64,000 bases of DNA from Cytobacillus sp. NCCP-133 (GCF_026011715.1 NZ_BRVM01000019.1:1-64000); one strand, 5' to 3'. Positions 35,271 through 46,363 are shown, numbered from the stretch's first letter. The notes: a model not told the origin generated them from the letters alone. Program-made: numbers and translations.

Positions 35271-35519
35271 TTAAATAGATATGGCAACAGCTGCCGCTCC
35301 AACTTCTATTCCGCATGCATTGCCGAGTTTTTTCATCGAGTCTACATACGTGATCGGAACATTCAGTTCATTCGCTGTACTAACCACTTTCGCCGACACT
35401 CTTGAATCAGCGTCTCTGGCAATTACAACCTCACTGACCATTCCTTGTTTAAGAGCTTTAACTGTTTGCTTTGTTCCTACAATAAAACTTTTTGCCTGCA
35501 ATACTTTATCATAAGACAT
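35271..35519 (-). CDS. rplGB: L7Ae-family ribosomal protein (YbxF, RplGB)
   Basis: This 82-residue K-turn RNA-binding protein of the L7Ae/L30e family is located between rpoC and rpsL as B. subtilis YbxF. Typical features are the N-terminal helix with [13 protein letters not shown], the [11 protein letters not shown] block, the [12 protein letters not shown] segment and a C-terminal GAAAVAI. It binds kink-turns and associates with ribosomes; its exact physiological role is unclear. It is first in the str operon here. Confidence 0.92.
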   Translation of the reverse strand: MSYDKVLQAKSFIVGTKQTVKALKQGMVSEVVIARDADSRVSAKVVSTANELNVPITYVDSMKKLGNACGIEVGAAAVAISI

Positions 35520-35564
35520 TTACTGTATCCTCCAAAGTATCCGGTGAATAGGAGCACCTTTGCT

Positions 35565-35593
35565 ATAATACCATCATCATTGTTTGATGTCAA
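35565..35593 (-). promoter_or_regulatory. str operon promoter (sigma-A)
   Basis: On the minus strand there is TTGACA (35588-35593), a 17 bp spacer and TATTAT (35565-35570), about 45 bp before the L7Ae-like gene and after the rpoC terminator. Confidence 0.88.
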
Positions 35594-35632
35594 CAAGCAA
35601 ACTCATTTTTATATAAATTATTCACTTTAAAA

Positions 35633-35665
35633 TGCGGTACTTGCTTTAAAAGAACAAGCACCGCA
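35633..35665 (-). terminator. terminator after rpoC
   Basis: On the minus strand TGCGGTGCTTG pairs with CAAGTACCGCA through one G-U, followed by TTTTAAAG. It lies ten bases past the rpoC stop. Confidence 0.85.
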
Positions 35666-35674
35666 ATACATTAT

Positions 35675-38600
35675 TTATTCTGCTGTTACAGTATCTTCTG
35701 CCGCCTCTTCATTTGTAAAAGGCTCTGCCCTTCTGTATCGCTGCATTCCTGTTCCCGCAGGAACAAGCTTACCAATAATCACATTCTCTTTAAGCCCTAA
35801 CAGCTCATCGCGCTTGCCTTTGATTGCTGCATCGGTAAGAACCCTGGTCGTCTCCTGGAATGAAGCCGCAGATAAGAACGAATCTGTTTCAAGAGATGCT
35901 TTCGTAATTCCAAGCAATACCGGACGCCCTGTTGCAGGCATTTTACCAGCAAGAAGTGCTTTTTCATTGGCATCTGTGAATTGATGGATATCAAGCAGCG
36001 TGCCCGGAAGCACATCCGTCTCTGCTGCGTCAATTACACGCACTTTGCGAAGCATCTGGCGTACCATTACTTCGATATGCTTATCGCCAATTTCAACACC
36101 TTGCATGCGGTATACTTTTTGAACTTCACGCAGCAGGTATTCTTGAACAGCCGTAACATCTCTAACTTTAATTAACTCTTTAGGGTCGATAGAACCTTCT
36201 GTTAATTCCTGACCGCGAATAACCTCATCATTGATAGAGACTTTAAGTCGTGCTGTATAGGATACTGTATAAGTTTTTGATTCTACTTCACCTTGTACCA
36301 CAATTTCATGCTGACGTTCACGGCCTTCATTAATGCCGACCACAACACCATCAATTTCAGAAATTATTGCTTGACCCTTAGGGTTACGAGCTTCAAAGAT
36401 TTCCTGGATACGAGGTAAACCTTGCGTGATATCATCTCCCGCAACACCGCCGGTATGGAAGGTACGCATTGTTAACTGTGTACCAGGTTCTCCGATGGAC
36501 TGGGCAGCTATGATACCTACAGCTTCACCAACTTCAACCTCTTGGCCTGTAGCCAGGTTGCGGCCGTAACACTTCTTACAAACACCATGGCGAGTGTTAC
36601 ATGTAAATGCAGAACGGATCCATACCTTCTCAATACCTGCAGTAACAATCTCGATGGCAATGTCTTCAGTAATCAAATCGTTTTCAGCAACAATCACTTC
36701 GTTCGTTTCAGGGTGTTTGATATTTCTTCTTGCATGACGTCCGATTAGGCGTTCTTCAAGTGATTCGATTACTTCTGTTCCATCTTTAAGGGAAGCGATT
36801 AATAAACCACGATCTGTTCCGCAATCGTCATCACGGACGATGACATCCTGCGCAACGTCTACAAGACGACGAGTCAGGTAACCTGAGTCAGCAGTTTTAA
36901 GTGCCGTATCTGCAAGACCTTTACGGGCACCATGAGTAGAAATAAAGTACTCGAGTACTGTTAATCCTTCACGGAAACTTGATTTAATTGGCAATTCAAT
37001 GATACGTCCTGCCGGGTTGGCCATCAGTCCGCGCATACCAGCTAACTGAGTGAAGTTCGATGCGTTACCACGGGCACCTGAGTCACTCATCATGAAAATA
37101 GGATTTGATTTATCCAGTGACTTCATCAGCTTGGACTGGATATTATCCTTCGCTGCACTCCAGATTGAAATAACACGATCATAACGCTCATCTTCTGTAA
37201 TAAGACCGCGTCTGAACTGCTTCAATACATTATCAACCTTGCCTTGTGCTTCCTGGATGATTTCCTGCTTCTCCCCTAATACCACGATATCGGCTACGCC
37301 GACAGTGATACCGGCTTTTGTTGAGTACCTGAACCCAAGGTTTTTCATGCGGTCAAGCATTTTGGATGTTTCAGAAATTTTAAAACGCTTAAATACTTCC
37401 GCGATAATATTCCCCAGTATACCTTTTTTAAATGGGTCAACCAGAGTGCTATCCTTGAAGTATTCCGCAACATCTGTTGTTGGGTCTACAAAATACTTTT
37501 CAGGAGTCTCAATCTCAAGGTTTTCTTTTGTCGGTTCATTGATATAAGGGAATGTCTCAGGCAAGATCTCGTTGAAAATAAGCTTACCAACCGTAGTTAA
37601 TAAAAGCTTTTTATTTTGTTCCTCTGAAAAGGTCTGATTATTTAAAGATCCAGCATGTACAGCTACTCTTGAATGCAAGTGAACGTAGCCGTTTTGATAA
37701 GCAAGCAGCGCTTCGCTTGTATCGTTGAAAATCATGCCTTCTCCGACAGCGCCATCTCTTTCGAGGGTCAGGTAGTAGTTACCTAATACCATGTCCTGTG
37801 AAGGAGTAACAACCGGTTTTCCGTCTTTCGGGTTCAGGATATTCTGCGCAGCAAGCATTAAAAGACGGGCTTCAGCTTGTGCTTCTGCTGATAAAGGTAC
37901 GTGAACAGCCATTTGGTCACCATCGAAGTCTGCATTATAAGCAGTACATACAAGCGGATGAAGACGAATGGCGCGTCCTTCTACCAATGTAGGTTCGAAC
38001 GCCTGAATACCGAGTCTATGAAGAGTCGGAGCGCGGTTAAGCAATACTGGATGTTCTTTAATAACACTTTCAAGAACGTCCCAAACTTCCGGCTGCACTC
38101 TTTCAATCTTACGTTTTGCAGACTTTATGTTATGCGCTAAGCCTTTTTCCACCAATTCCTTCATAACAAACGGCTTAAATAATTCTAATGCCATTTCTTT
38201 CGGAAGTCCGCACTGGTACATTTTTAAGTTTGGCCCTACTACGATAACCGAACGGCCAGAGTAATCAACACGCTTACCAAGTAAGTTTTGGCGGAATCGG
38301 CCTTGTTTGCCTTTTAGCATGTGAGACAAAGACTTAAGCGGACGGTTTCCCGGTCCTGTTACAGGTCTACCGCGTCGGCCATTATCGATTAGCGCATCTA
38401 CAGCTTCTTGAAGCATGCGCTTTTCATTTTGAACGATAATGCTTGGTGCACCAAGGTCCAATAGACGCTTTAGGCGGTTATTCCGGTTGATTACACGGCG
38501 GTATAAGTCATTTAAGTCAGAAGTTGCAAATCGCCCGCCATCAAGCTGTACCATCGGACGAAGCTCCGGAGGAATAACCGGAAGAACATCTAAAACCATC

Positions 38601-39274
38601 CATGAAGGTTCATTTCCAGAACCGCGGAAAGCCTCTAGAACTTCAAGGCGTTTAATTGCGCGAGTACGGCGCTGCCCTTGTGCCGTTTTAAGTTCCTCTT
38701 TAAGTGTGTCTACTTCTTTGTTAAGATCGATATCAGAAAGAAGCTTCTTAATGGATTCAGCACCCATGGATGCCTGGAACTTATTACCGTATTTTTCGCG
38801 ATATGCACGGTATTCTTTTTCAGAAAGCAGCTGCTTCTTTTCAAGAGCCGTATCGCCTGGATCCGTTACAACATAGGATGCAAAATAAATAACTTCTTCA
38901 AGCGCACGCGGTGACATATCAAGTACAAGTCCCATGCGGCTTGGAATGCCTTTAAAGTACCAAATGTGGGATACAGGAGCTGCAAGTTCAATGTGGCCCA
39001 TTCTTTCACGGCGCACTTTTGCACGTGTTACTTCAACACCGCATCGATCACAAACAACACCTTTGTATCTGACGCGCTTGTATTTTCCACAGTGACATTC
39101 CCAGTCCTTTGTTGGGCCGAAAATGCGTTCGCAGAACAAGCCGTCTTTTTCAGGCTTTAATGTACGATAGTTAATCGTTTCAGGTTTCTTGACCTCACCA
39201 TGTGACCAAGAACGAATCTTATCCGGTGAAGCAAGACCTATCTTCATATACTCGAAATTGTTTACATCTAGCAA
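35675..39274 (-). CDS. rpoC: RNA polymerase subunit beta'
   Basis: This 1199-residue catalytic subunit has the active-site motif [12 protein letters not shown] with the three Mg-binding Asp. The N-terminal zinc ribbon has CHCGK and CDRCG pairs. The second zinc site includes CGTDRG and [11 protein letters not shown]. Trigger-loop residues are in the [20 protein letters not shown] region. It starts with TTG at 39274 after GGGAGG, giving [10 protein letters not shown] as in B. subtilis. It follows rpoB by 147 bp. Confidence 0.98.
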   Translation of the reverse strand: MLDVNNFEYMKIGLASPDKIRSWSHGEVKKPETINYRTLKPEKDGLFCERIFGPTKDWECHCGKYKRVRYKGVVCDRCGVEVTRAKVRRERMGHIELAAPVSHIWYFKGIPSRMGLVLDMSPRALEEVIYFASYVVTDPGDTALEKKQLLSEKEYRAYREKYGNKFQASMGAESIKKLLSDIDLNKEVDTLKEELKTAQGQRRTRAIKRLEVLEAFRGSGNEPSWMVLDVLPVIPPELRPMVQLDGGRFATSDLNDLYRRVINRNNRLKRLLDLGAPSIIVQNEKRMLQEAVDALIDNGRRGRPVTGPGNRPLKSLSHMLKGKQGRFRQNLLGKRVDYSGRSVIVVGPNLKMYQCGLPKEMALELFKPFVMKELVEKGLAHNIKSAKRKIERVQPEVWDVLESVIKEHPVLLNRAPTLHRLGIQAFEPTLVEGRAIRLHPLVCTAYNADFDGDQMAVHVPLSAEAQAEARLLMLAAQNILNPKDGKPVVTPSQDMVLGNYYLTLERDGAVGEGMIFNDTSEALLAYQNGYVHLHSRVAVHAGSLNNQTFSEEQNKKLLLTTVGKLIFNEILPETFPYINEPTKENLEIETPEKYFVDPTTDVAEYFKDSTLVDPFKKGILGNIIAEVFKRFKISETSKMLDRMKNLGFRYSTKAGITVGVADIVVLGEKQEIIQEAQGKVDNVLKQFRRGLITEDERYDRVISIWSAAKDNIQSKLMKSLDKSNPIFMMSDSGARGNASNFTQLAGMRGLMANPAGRIIELPIKSSFREGLTVLEYFISTHGARKGLADTALKTADSGYLTRRLVDVAQDVIVRDDDCGTDRGLLIASLKDGTEVIESLEERLIGRHARRNIKHPETNEVIVAENDLITEDIAIEIVTAGIEKVWIRSAFTCNTRHGVCKKCYGRNLATGQEVEVGEAVGIIAAQSIGEPGTQLTMRTFHTGGVAGDDITQGLPRIQEIFEARNPKGQAIISEIDGVVVGINEGRERQHEIVVQGEVESKTYTVSYTARLKVSINDEVIRGQELTEGSIDPKELIKVRDVTAVQEYLLREVQKVYRMQGVEIGDKHIEVMVRQMLRKVRVIDAAETDVLPGTLLDIHQFTDANEKALLAGKMPATGRPVLLGITKASLETDSFLSAASFQETTRVLTDAAIKGKRDELLGLKENVIIGKLVPAGTGMQRYRRAEPFTNEEAAEDTVTAE

Positions 39275-39357
39275 GGGGCCTACCTCCCTTTTGATCTCCG
39301 GGTTTTTCCCTTATTGCTCAATCCATCAGCATGATTGCCAATACACATTCCTCAGCA

Positions 39358-39378
39358 GCTTCGCCGGTGAGGCGAAGC
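39358..39378 (-). other. hairpin in rpoB-rpoC spacer
   Basis: GCTTCGCC pairs perfectly with GGCGAAGC around GGTGA. There is no T-run on the minus strand, so it is more likely a processing or stability element than a terminator. Confidence 0.45.
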
Positions 39379-39421
39379 GCAAAGAAATAAAGGAAATTTG
39401 AATTCCACTTTTTTATGAGAG

Positions 39422-42400
39422 TTATTCTTTCGTAACTGCTTGCTCTTCGTTTTTCGTTTCTGGTGCAATTGTCAATGATTCCGCCTGCTGCACCTCTTCG
39501 TCGTCCTCAAGGTCGCGCATTTCAATTTCCTCTTCATCGCCTGAAAGGATCTTAACATCCATTCCCAAACTTTGAAGTTCTTTGATTAGTACCTTGAATG
39601 ATTCTGGCACTCCCGGTTCAGGAACATTTTCACCTTTGACGATTGATTCATAAGTCTTAACACGTCCAACAACGTCATCGGACTTAACCGTTAAGATTTC
39701 CTGAAGTGTATAGGCAGCACCATATGCTTCAAGTGCCCAAACCTCCATCTCACCGAAACGCTGTCCGCCAAACTGAGCTTTACCGCCCAATGGCTGCTGC
39801 GTAACTAGAGAGTATGGTCCTGTTGAACGGGCATGCAGCTTGTCATCAACCATGTGTGCCAATTTGATCATATACATAACCCCGACAGATACACGGTTGT
39901 CGAACGGCTCACCTGAACGTCCATCATAAAGGACAGTCTTTGCATCACGCGCCATGCCTGCTTCTTCGATCGTGGCCCACACATCTTCCTCACGGGCACC
40001 ATCAAATACTGGAGATGCTACGTGAATGCCAAGCGCTCTGGCAGCCATACCAAGATGAAGCTCAAGCACCTGTCCGATGTTCATACGCGATGGAACCCCT
40101 AATGGATTTAACATGATGTCTACTGGAGTGCCATCCGGCAGATAAGGCATATCTTCTTCTGGTAAAATTCGGGAAATAACACCTTTGTTACCGTGACGAC
40201 CAGCCATCTTGTCCCCTTCAGAGATTTTACGCTTCTGAACGATATATACACGTACAAGCTGGTTAACACCTGGAGGAAGCTCGTCTCCATCTTCTCTGTT
40301 AAACACTTTAACATCCAGTACAATACCGCCGCCTCCGTGTGGCACACGCAGGGAAGTATCACGGACTTCACGTGCCTTTTCACCAAAGATTGCGTGCAAT
40401 AGTCTTTCTTCAGCAGTTAGTTCAGTTACCCCTTTAGGAGTTACTTTACCAACAAGAAGGTCACCATCTTTTACTTCCGCACCCGTACGGATAATTCCGC
40501 GTTCGTCAAGGTTGCGAAGTGCTTCTTCCCCAACATTAGGGATATCTCTTGTAATTTCTTCAGGTCCGAGCTTTGTATCGCGTGATTCTGATTCATATTC
40601 TTCAATATGGATGGATGTGTAAACATCGTCTTTTACAAGGCGCTCACTCATAATGATCGCGTCCTCGTAGTTATATCCATCCCATGTCATGAACGCTACA
40701 AGAACGTTGCGTCCAAGTGCTAATTCACCAAGTTCCATGGAAGGTCCGTCAGCAAGGATTTCACCTTTTGTTACACGGTTGCCGACAGCAACGATTGGGC
40801 GCTGGTTGTAGCAAGTTCCCTGGTTGGAACGAATGAACTTTAGCATTCTGTATTTATCAAGATCACCTTTAACTTCCTGCCCATCTACATTTTGAATGCG
40901 CCGAACCCAAACTTCGCGCGCTTCTACATGCTCAACAATTCCTTCGTGCTTACAGATAACTGCAGCACCCGAGTCTTTACCAGATACATATTCCATACCA
41001 GTACCTACTCTTGGCGCTTCAGGCTGCAGCAAAGGCACAGCCTGACGCTGCATGTTCGCTCCCATCAGGGCGCGGTTGGAGTCATCGTTCTCCAAGAAAG
41101 GAATGCATGCTGTCGCTGCAGAAACCACCTGTTTAGGCGATACATCCATATAGTCAACACGATCACGTTTAACAACTGTGTTTTCACCTTTGAAACGGGC
41201 AACTACTTCTTCCTCAAGGAATGAACCATCTTCGCCAAGAAGCGCATTCGCCTGAGCAACTACATAGTTATCCTCTTCATCAGCTGTAAGATAGTCGATG
41301 CGGGATGTCACTTTTCCTGTCTCAGGGTCAATGCGGCGATATGGCGTTTCAATGAATCCAAAGCGGTTCACCTTCGCGAATGAAGATAGGGAGTTAATCA
41401 AACCGATGTTTGGCCCCTCAGGCGTTTCAATCGGACACATACGGCCATAGTGTGAGTAGTGAACGTCACGCACTTCAAAACCGGCCCGTTCACGAGTCAA
41501 ACCTCCAGGCCCTAACGCTGAAAGACGACGCTTATGCGTTAATTCAGCAAGCGGATTTGTCTGATCCATGAACTGTGACAACTGAGAGCTTCCAAAGAAC
41601 TCTTTCATTGACGCAATAACAGGACGGATATTAATCAGCTGCTGAGGTGTTATTGTATTTGTATCCTGGATGGACATTCTCTCGCGGACAACACGCTCCA
41701 TACGGGATAAACCGATACGGAACTGGTTTTGCAATAGTTCTCCCACCGAACGAAGACGTCTGTTTCCAAGATGGTCAATATCATCTGTATCTCCTACAGA
41801 ATGCAGAAGGTTAAAGAAGTAGCTGATTGAAGCAATGATGTCTGAAGGTGAAATGTTTTTCACAGCTTCTTCAACATAGGCATTGCCGATTACATTGATG
41901 GCTTTCTCGCCATCTTCATTAGGCGCGTAAATCTTGATAGATTGAACCAATACATTATCATCTACTACTCCGCCTAAAAGGCTTACTGTTTTAAAACCGA
42001 TATCCTTCTCTAGGTTAGGGATAATTCGGTCTAATGTGCGGCGGTCAAGTGTAACGCCTTTTTCCGCAATGATTTCGCCAGTCTCTGGATCCACAAGCGT
42101 CTCAGCCAGCTTCTGACCGAACAGGCGGTTTTTAATATGAAGCTTCTTATTGATTTTATAACGTCCAACATTCGCCAGGTCATAGCGCTTTGGATCGAAA
42201 AATCTTGAGACAAGCAAGCTTTTCGCATTTTCGACTGTTGGAGGCTCACCCGGACGAAGTCGTTCATAAATTTCAAGCAAAGCCTTCTCCGTGCTTTCGG
42301 TATTATCTTTTTCAAGCGTGTTGCGAATGTACTCGTTATCTCCAATCAAATCGATGATCTCTTGATCAGAGCCGAACCCAAGTGCACGCAAAAGAACCGT

Positions 42401-42976
42401 AACGGGCAGTTTCCGAGTACGATCTATTCTGACGTATACGACGTCTTTGGCATCTGTTTCATACTCAAGCCAAGCGCCGCGGTTCGGGATTACGGTTGCG
42501 GTATATCCTTTTTTCCCGTTTTTATCAAGCTTTCCACTAAAATATACGCTCGGAGAACGCACAAGCTGGGATACAATGACACGTTCCGCTCCATTAATAA
42601 CGAACGTACCTGTCTCTGTCATAAGCGGGAAGTCACCCATAAAGACATCCTGGTCTTTAACTTCGCCTGTTTCTTTGTTTACAAGACGCACTTTCACACG
42701 TAAAGGTGCAGAATATGTAACATCTCGTTCTTTCGATTCCTCAACGGAATATTTTGGTTCGCCAAGGCTGTAATCAATAAATTCAAGCGACAAATTACCA
42801 GTAAAGTCTTCAATCGGAGAAATATCATGGAACATTTCTCGTAAACCCTCATCAAGAAACCATTGATAAGAAGAGGTTTGGATTTCGATTAGATTTGGTA
42901 ATTCTAAAACTTCACTGATTCGTGCGTAACTTCTACGTTGGCGGTGTCGTCCATACTGAACTAGTTGACCTGTCAA
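39422..42976 (-). CDS. rpoB: RNA polymerase subunit beta
   Basis: This 1184-residue catalytic subunit has a rifampicin region reading [20 protein letters not shown] then [11 protein letters not shown], which is the sensitive type. The C-terminal clamp contains [24 protein letters not shown] at 42985 is in frame, but it is fused to the GAGGGG binding site. TTG 42976 gives the family start [19 protein letters not shown] with normal spacing. It is transcribed from its own promoter at 43246-43274 and from the rplJ promoter. Confidence 0.98.
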   Translation of the reverse strand: MTGQLVQYGRHRQRRSYARISEVLELPNLIEIQTSSYQWFLDEGLREMFHDISPIEDFTGNLSLEFIDYSLGEPKYSVEESKERDVTYSAPLRVKVRLVNKETGEVKDQDVFMGDFPLMTETGTFVINGAERVIVSQLVRSPSVYFSGKLDKNGKKGYTATVIPNRGAWLEYETDAKDVVYVRIDRTRKLPVTVLLRALGFGSDQEIIDLIGDNEYIRNTLEKDNTESTEKALLEIYERLRPGEPPTVENAKSLLVSRFFDPKRYDLANVGRYKINKKLHIKNRLFGQKLAETLVDPETGEIIAEKGVTLDRRTLDRIIPNLEKDIGFKTVSLLGGVVDDNVLVQSIKIYAPNEDGEKAINVIGNAYVEEAVKNISPSDIIASISYFFNLLHSVGDTDDIDHLGNRRLRSVGELLQNQFRIGLSRMERVVRERMSIQDTNTITPQQLINIRPVIASMKEFFGSSQLSQFMDQTNPLAELTHKRRLSALGPGGLTRERAGFEVRDVHYSHYGRMCPIETPEGPNIGLINSLSSFAKVNRFGFIETPYRRIDPETGKVTSRIDYLTADEEDNYVVAQANALLGEDGSFLEEEVVARFKGENTVVKRDRVDYMDVSPKQVVSAATACIPFLENDDSNRALMGANMQRQAVPLLQPEAPRVGTGMEYVSGKDSGAAVICKHEGIVEHVEAREVWVRRIQNVDGQEVKGDLDKYRMLKFIRSNQGTCYNQRPIVAVGNRVTKGEILADGPSMELGELALGRNVLVAFMTWDGYNYEDAIIMSERLVKDDVYTSIHIEEYESESRDTKLGPEEITRDIPNVGEEALRNLDERGIIRTGAEVKDGDLLVGKVTPKGVTELTAEERLLHAIFGEKAREVRDTSLRVPHGGGGIVLDVKVFNREDGDELPPGVNQLVRVYIVQKRKISEGDKMAGRHGNKGVISRILPEEDMPYLPDGTPVDIMLNPLGVPSRMNIGQVLELHLGMAARALGIHVASPVFDGAREEDVWATIEEAGMARDAKTVLYDGRSGEPFDNRVSVGVMYMIKLAHMVDDKLHARSTGPYSLVTQQPLGGKAQFGGQRFGEMEVWALEAYGAAYTLQEILTVKSDDVVGRVKTYESIVKGENVPEPGVPESFKVLIKELQSLGMDVKILSGDEEEIEMRDLEDDEEVQQAESLTIAPETKNEEQAVTKE

Positions 42977-43240
42977 CTGATTCACCCCTCAAATCAAGCG
43001 TTATTGTTGCTAATAGCAATTTATATTATCTTATAAGAAAAACTAAAGAGCGCCTGCCCGCAAAAAGCGGGACCATAAGTCAAACATCCATTCTTACAAG
43101 ACAAAAAGAAAAAGGGTTTTCACTTCAAAAACCACATTTTCACAATACGAGTATTATTTTATTAGCTTTTCCATCAAAACCAAATTTATACATCTATTAG
43201 TTAATTTTAGTTATAAATAGAAATATAATATGTTGGCATT
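42977..43240 (-). other. rpoB 5' leader
   Basis: This is an AT-rich transcribed leader of about 260 nt. It contains a CCCGC-AAAAA-GCGGG hairpin at 43057-43071. On the minus strand the hairpin is followed, after ten bases, by CTTTAGTTTTTC, so a weak attenuator is possible. No open frame of note. Confidence 0.5.
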
Positions 43241-43245
43241 TTACA

Positions 43246-43274
43246 ATACTATCATAGCAAAAAAGTCAAGTCAA
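43246..43274 (-). promoter_or_regulatory. rpoB promoter (sigma-A)
   Basis: On the minus strand there is TTGACT (43269-43274), a 17 bp spacer and TAGTAT (43246-43251). The -35 overlaps the stop codon of the upstream methyltransferase gene. Confidence 0.7.
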
Positions 43275-43873
43275 TCTTTTTTTCCTTTCAAAATAAAATA
43301 GCCTTTCTTCTTCTCTACCGTCTCAACTTCACCAAATAGCTCTGTCAGTCTACCAATGGCAGAAGGTGCTCCCTGCTTCTTCTGGATGACCACCCAAAGC
43401 TCCCCTCCAGGTAAAAGCGCTTCAAAACCTTGTTCAAATATATCATGGACCACCTTTTTGCCTGCCCTGATCGGAGGATTGGTTAGGATAGCGGCAAATT
43501 TATTTCCTTTTGTATTTTCAAGACGGTCACTCTCATAAATTTGAACATTTTTAATGCCATTCAACTCAGCATTTTCTTTAGCCAAGCCAAGCGCTCTTTC
43601 GTTTACATCCACCATATGCACAGTTCGTTCCGGCATATATTTCGCTGCTGTCAGACCAATAGGCCCATACCCGCAGCCGACATCGAGTATATTTCCATCA
43701 ACATCCGGCTCTTTAAAGGCTTCAACTAATAAGCGAGAGCCAAAATCGACTTCATTCTTCGAAAAGACACCATTGTCCGTTTTAAACCGGAATGGCTGAC
43801 TTTTCAAAGTATAGCTCCAGGTTTTCGGATTGCTTTCTACTTTTTGCGTTTGGGAATAGTAGTGTTCGGACAT
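43271..43873 (-). CDS. RsmC-like class I methyltransferase (YbxB)
   Basis: This 200-residue SAM-dependent methyltransferase of the RsmC/RlmG type is the B. subtilis YbxB orthologue, located between rplL and rpoB. The SAM motif is DVGCGYGPIGLTAAKYMPE. Motif IV is NPPIRAGKKVVHD, typical of N2-guanine methylation of rRNA. The substrate of YbxB is, to my knowledge, not firmly established; a 16S rRNA guanine is likely from family. It lies downstream of a repeat copy and the rplL terminator. Confidence 0.9.
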   Translation of the reverse strand: MSEHYYSQTQKVESNPKTWSYTLKSQPFRFKTDNGVFSKNEVDFGSRLLVEAFKEPDVDGNILDVGCGYGPIGLTAAKYMPERTVHMVDVNERALGLAKENAELNGIKNVQIYESDRLENTKGNKFAAILTNPPIRAGKKVVHDIFEQGFEALLPGGELWVVIQKKQGAPSAIGRLTELFGEVETVEKKKGYFILKGKKD

Positions 43874-43974
43874 GAAATCACCTCCACAGGAGATACAATT
43901 GAAGATTTTGGAGAATCACTATAAAGTGTTTTCGAACGAATTATAAAGGAAAGCATTTTAAAAAGCAAAAGCGA

Positions 43975-44065
43975 AATGCAGAAGCGCCTCGATCAGCCCC
44001 CATAGCATAAGCCATATCGGGCATAGGCGCTGTCCCCTGAAGTGATTCAGCTTATGACCTCGACG
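43975..44065. repeat. dispersed repeat family A, copy 2 (rearranged)
   Basis: It shares GAAGCGCCT..TCAGCCCC at the left, AGCATAAGC (44004-44012) and GCTTATGACCTCGA (44050-44063) with the family seen at 46054-46233. The AGGCGCT end motif is here placed inside, and the AGCTAGACA terminus is missing, so it is a diverged or partial copy. It lies between rplL and the methyltransferase gene. Confidence 0.6.
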
Positions 44066-44119
44066 GACTAAACAGTCATCGAAGTTGAAGACTTAACCTT
44101 TTAGGGCTTCGTCAAAATA

Positions 44120-44150
44120 TAAAAAGCCCGCCTAAGCAGCGGGCTTTTCA
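44120..44150. terminator. terminator after rplL
   Basis: AAAAGCCCGC (44122-44131) pairs with GCGGGCTTTT (44139-44148) around a seven-base loop, with T-runs on both sides. It sits just after the rplL stop. Confidence 0.88.
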
Positions 44151-44159
44151 TCAATTATA

Positions 44160-44525
44160 TTACTTAACTTCAACGCCAGCTCCAACTTCTTCAAGCTTAG
44201 CTTTAACTTCTTCAGCTTCTTCTTTAGAAACGCCTTCTTTAATAGCTTTTGGAGTGTTGTCAACAAGTTCTTTCGCTTCTTTAAGTCCAAGACCCGTGAT
44301 TTCACGTACCACTTTGATAACTTTGATTTTTTGGTCGCCTGCAGATGCAAGAACAACGTCAAATTCAGTTTTTTCAGCAGCAGCGTCTCCACCAGCAGCT
44401 CCGCCCATTACAGCTACAGGAGCAGCAGCAGTTACACCAAATTCTTCTTCAATTGCTTTTACTAGGTCGTTTAGTTCTAAAACAGTCATATTTTTAACTG
44501 CTTCAATGATTTGTTCTTTAGTCAT
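44160..44525 (-). CDS. rplL: 50S ribosomal protein L7/L12
   Basis: This 121-residue stalk protein is present in several copies per ribosome and recruits translation factors. The N-terminal dimerisation domain (about 1-33) is followed by an Ala/Gly-rich hinge ([14 protein letters not shown]) and the C-terminal factor-binding domain with [20 protein letters not shown]. It lies 57 bp after rplJ. Confidence 0.98.
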   Translation of the reverse strand: MTKEQIIEAVKNMTVLELNDLVKAIEEEFGVTAAAPVAVMGGAAGGDAAAEKTEFDVVLASAGDQKIKVIKVVREITGLGLKEAKELVDNTPKAIKEGVSKEEAEEVKAKLEEVGAGVEVK

Positions 44526-44582
44526 GATAATGTTTCCTCCTTATATTTGGTTTGAATCTATTAATTTATCGCTAAAATTAAC

Positions 44583-45083
44583 TTACGCGCCTTGTTCTTC
44601 TTTTTGATCTGCAACAGCTTTTGCAGCAAGAGCAAGATTGCGGATAGGTGCTTGTAACACGCTGAGTAGCATAGATAGCAAGCCTTCGCGAGATGGTAGT
44701 TCAGCAAGAGCTTTGATATCTTCTACTGAAGCGACATTTCCTTCGATTACACCTGCTTTAATTTCAAGTGCTTCGTGCTTTTTCGCAAAATCATTTAAGA
44801 TTTTCGCTGGGGCAACTACATCTTCTGTGCTGAACGCGATTGCGTTTGGTCCAGTTAAAGCTTCGTTTAAACCGGAAATTTCAGCAGCCTCAGCAGCACG
44901 GCGAGTCATTGAATTCTTGTATACTTTGAATTCTACGCCAGCTTCACGAAGCTGTTTGCGAAGTTCAGTAACCTCAGCAACAGTAAGACCACGGTAGTCA
45001 ACAACAACTGTTGATAAACTAGATTTAAATTTATCAGCAATTCCTTCTACGATTTGTTTCTTTTGTTCAATAACGCTGCTCAT
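44583..45083 (-). CDS. rplJ: 50S ribosomal protein L10
   Basis: This 166-residue stalk base protein binds 23S rRNA and carries the L7/L12 dimers on its C-terminal helix. The frame is open to 45242, but GGAGGTG precedes ATG 45083 and gives the family start [19 protein letters not shown]. It is controlled by an attenuator leader directly upstream. Confidence 0.98.
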   Translation of the reverse strand: MSSVIEQKKQIVEGIADKFKSSLSTVVVDYRGLTVAEVTELRKQLREAGVEFKVYKNSMTRRAAEAAEISGLNEALTGPNAIAFSTEDVVAPAKILNDFAKKHEALEIKAGVIEGNVASVEDIKALAELPSREGLLSMLLSVLQAPIRNLALAAKAVADQKEEQGA

Positions 45084-45123
45084 CCTTACACCTCCTGTAG
45101 AATTTCTACATTTATACCGTCCA

Positions 45124-45250
45124 ATAAAAAACCTCCATGACTTTGCAGACATGGAGGAAGTATACAATAGCAAGAAAAGCAATTCTATCGTAATACCTCG
45201 GCAGGGAATTAAGCTTTGCAGCACCTGCTGTCTACGGCACAAATGTTATT
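45124..45250 (-). promoter_or_regulatory. L10 leader with transcription attenuator
   Basis: The leader of rplJ-rplL ends in a clear terminator: CCTCCATG pairs with CATGGAGG (45150-45157 and 45132-45139) followed by TTTTTT on the minus strand. The preceding GCCGTAGACAGCAGG and CCCTGCCGAGG segments fit the known L10 leader aptamer of low-GC Gram-positives. L10 or L10-L12 binding is known to control such leaders. Confidence 0.82.
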
Positions 45251-45270
45251 ATATTTTAACAACAAAACAC

Positions 45271-45299
45271 ATATTACTATATGCATTCAACATTGTCAA
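45271..45299 (-). promoter_or_regulatory. rplJ operon promoter (sigma-A)
   Basis: On the minus strand there is TTGACA (45294-45299), a 17 bp spacer and TAATAT (45271-45276), starting seven bases after the rplA stop. Confidence 0.88.
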
Positions 45300-45305
45300 T
45301 TGGTA

Positions 45306-46004
45306 TTATTTAACTGCAATAGATGAGGGATCTACTTTTACGCCAGGTCCCATAGTAGAAGTAACGGAAACATTCTTCATGTAAGTTCCTTTAGCAGCAG
45401 CAGGCTTCACTTTCATCATTGTATCGAAAATAGTGTTGAAGTTTTCCACAAGCTTTTCGTCTTCGAAAGATACTTTCCCGATCGGCACATGGATGTTACC
45501 AGCTTTGTCAACGCGGTATTCAACTTTACCTGCTTTGATTTCGTTTACTGCTTTTTGAACGTCAAAAGTAACGGTGCCAGTCTTAGGGTTTGGCATTAAG
45601 CCTTTTGGTCCTAACACACGGCCAAGTTTACCAACTTCACCCATCATGTCAGGTGTAGCAACGATTACATCAAAATCGAACCAGCCTTGGTTGATTTTGT
45701 TGATGTATTCAGAATCACCTACAAAATCTGCTCCAGCAGCTTCTGCTTCCTTCACTTTTTCACCCTTAGCGAATACAAGAACACGCTGAGTTTTACCAGT
45801 TCCATTCGGAAGCACAACCGCTCCACGGATTTGCTGGTCAGCTTTCTTAGGGTCAACTCCTAGACGGAATGCCACTTCAACAGTTGCGTCAAATTTTGCA
45901 AAATTTGTTTTCTTCGCAAGATCAATTGCTTCTGTAATTGGGTAAGCTTTTGAAGAATCAACAAGCTTTGCAGCTTCTGCGTACTTCTTACCTTTTTTAG
46001 CCAT
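45306..46004 (-). CDS. rplA: 50S ribosomal protein L1
   Basis: This 232-residue protein of the mobile L1 stalk helps eject deacylated tRNA. It has the family block [18 protein letters not shown] and [18 protein letters not shown]. It follows rplK, but the 359 bp gap between them is unusually long and contains a dispersed repeat. Confidence 0.98.
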   Translation of the reverse strand: MAKKGKKYAEAAKLVDSSKAYPITEAIDLAKKTNFAKFDATVEVAFRLGVDPKKADQQIRGAVVLPNGTGKTQRVLVFAKGEKVKEAEAAGADFVGDSEYINKINQGWFDFDVIVATPDMMGEVGKLGRVLGPKGLMPNPKTGTVTFDVQKAVNEIKAGKVEYRVDKAGNIHVPIGKVSFEDEKLVENFNTIFDTMMKVKPAAAKGTYMKNVSVTSTMGPGVKVDPSSIAVK

Positions 46005-46053
46005 TTTTTATTTCCTCCTTGATTGTGGTTTTAGCGGAATAACCTCCCACGAC

Positions 46054-46233
46054 TAAAAGCGGAGGCGCCTTCGGAACATGCAAAACCCGCTTGTTCCTGC
46101 GAAGTTTATCCAAGGAAGCTTTCCTAGGTGTTCAGCTCTGATAAGCATAAGACGAACTCACAAAAAGGTGTTTTTTTCCTTTCTGTGAGGATTGGCTTAT
46201 GATCTCGAGGGGCCAGGCGCCGCAGCTAGACAA
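46054..46233. repeat. dispersed repeat family A, copy 3 (fullest)
   Basis: It starts AAAAGCGGAGGCGCCT and ends AGGCGCCGCAGCTAGACA, with AGGCGCC at 46063-46069 and 46215-46221. Inside, CATAAG (46146-46151) pairs with CTTATG (46196-46201) and encloses a hairpin of CTCACA / TGTGAG (46157-46162 with 46184-46189) and AAAGG / CCTTT (46064-type core at 46164-46168 with 46178-46182). It contains no transposase. It lies within the rplK-rplA transcription unit, antisense or sense orientation unknown. Confidence 0.75.
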
Positions 46234-46238
46234 AACAA

Positions 46239-46274
46239 AGGTTGCGAGTGAAACCAAATTCAGCGTCGCAACCT
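46239..46274 (-). other. hairpin between rplK and rplA
   Basis: A perfect 9 bp stem AGGTTGCGA / TCGCAACCT has an 18-base loop and, on the minus strand, is followed by TTGTTTTG. It may be a weak attenuator or an L1-related site that lowers rplA relative to rplK. Confidence 0.5.
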
Positions 46275-46363
46275 CAATCATAAACAGAAATGCGCAAACA
46301 CTTCTGAGGCTGGACAGATGCCCAACATTCAAAGTGCACACATTATAATTTCACATACATGGA

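Noticed and set aside
42362-42773. Two frames of more than 100 codons opposite rpoB
   Set aside because: They are antisense to a fully conserved rpoB region and have no RBS; long antisense frames are expected in well-biased genes.
45151-45384. 77-codon plus-strand frame in the L10 leader
   Set aside because: It is antisense to the attenuator, promoter and rplA 3' end, all of which are explained by other features.
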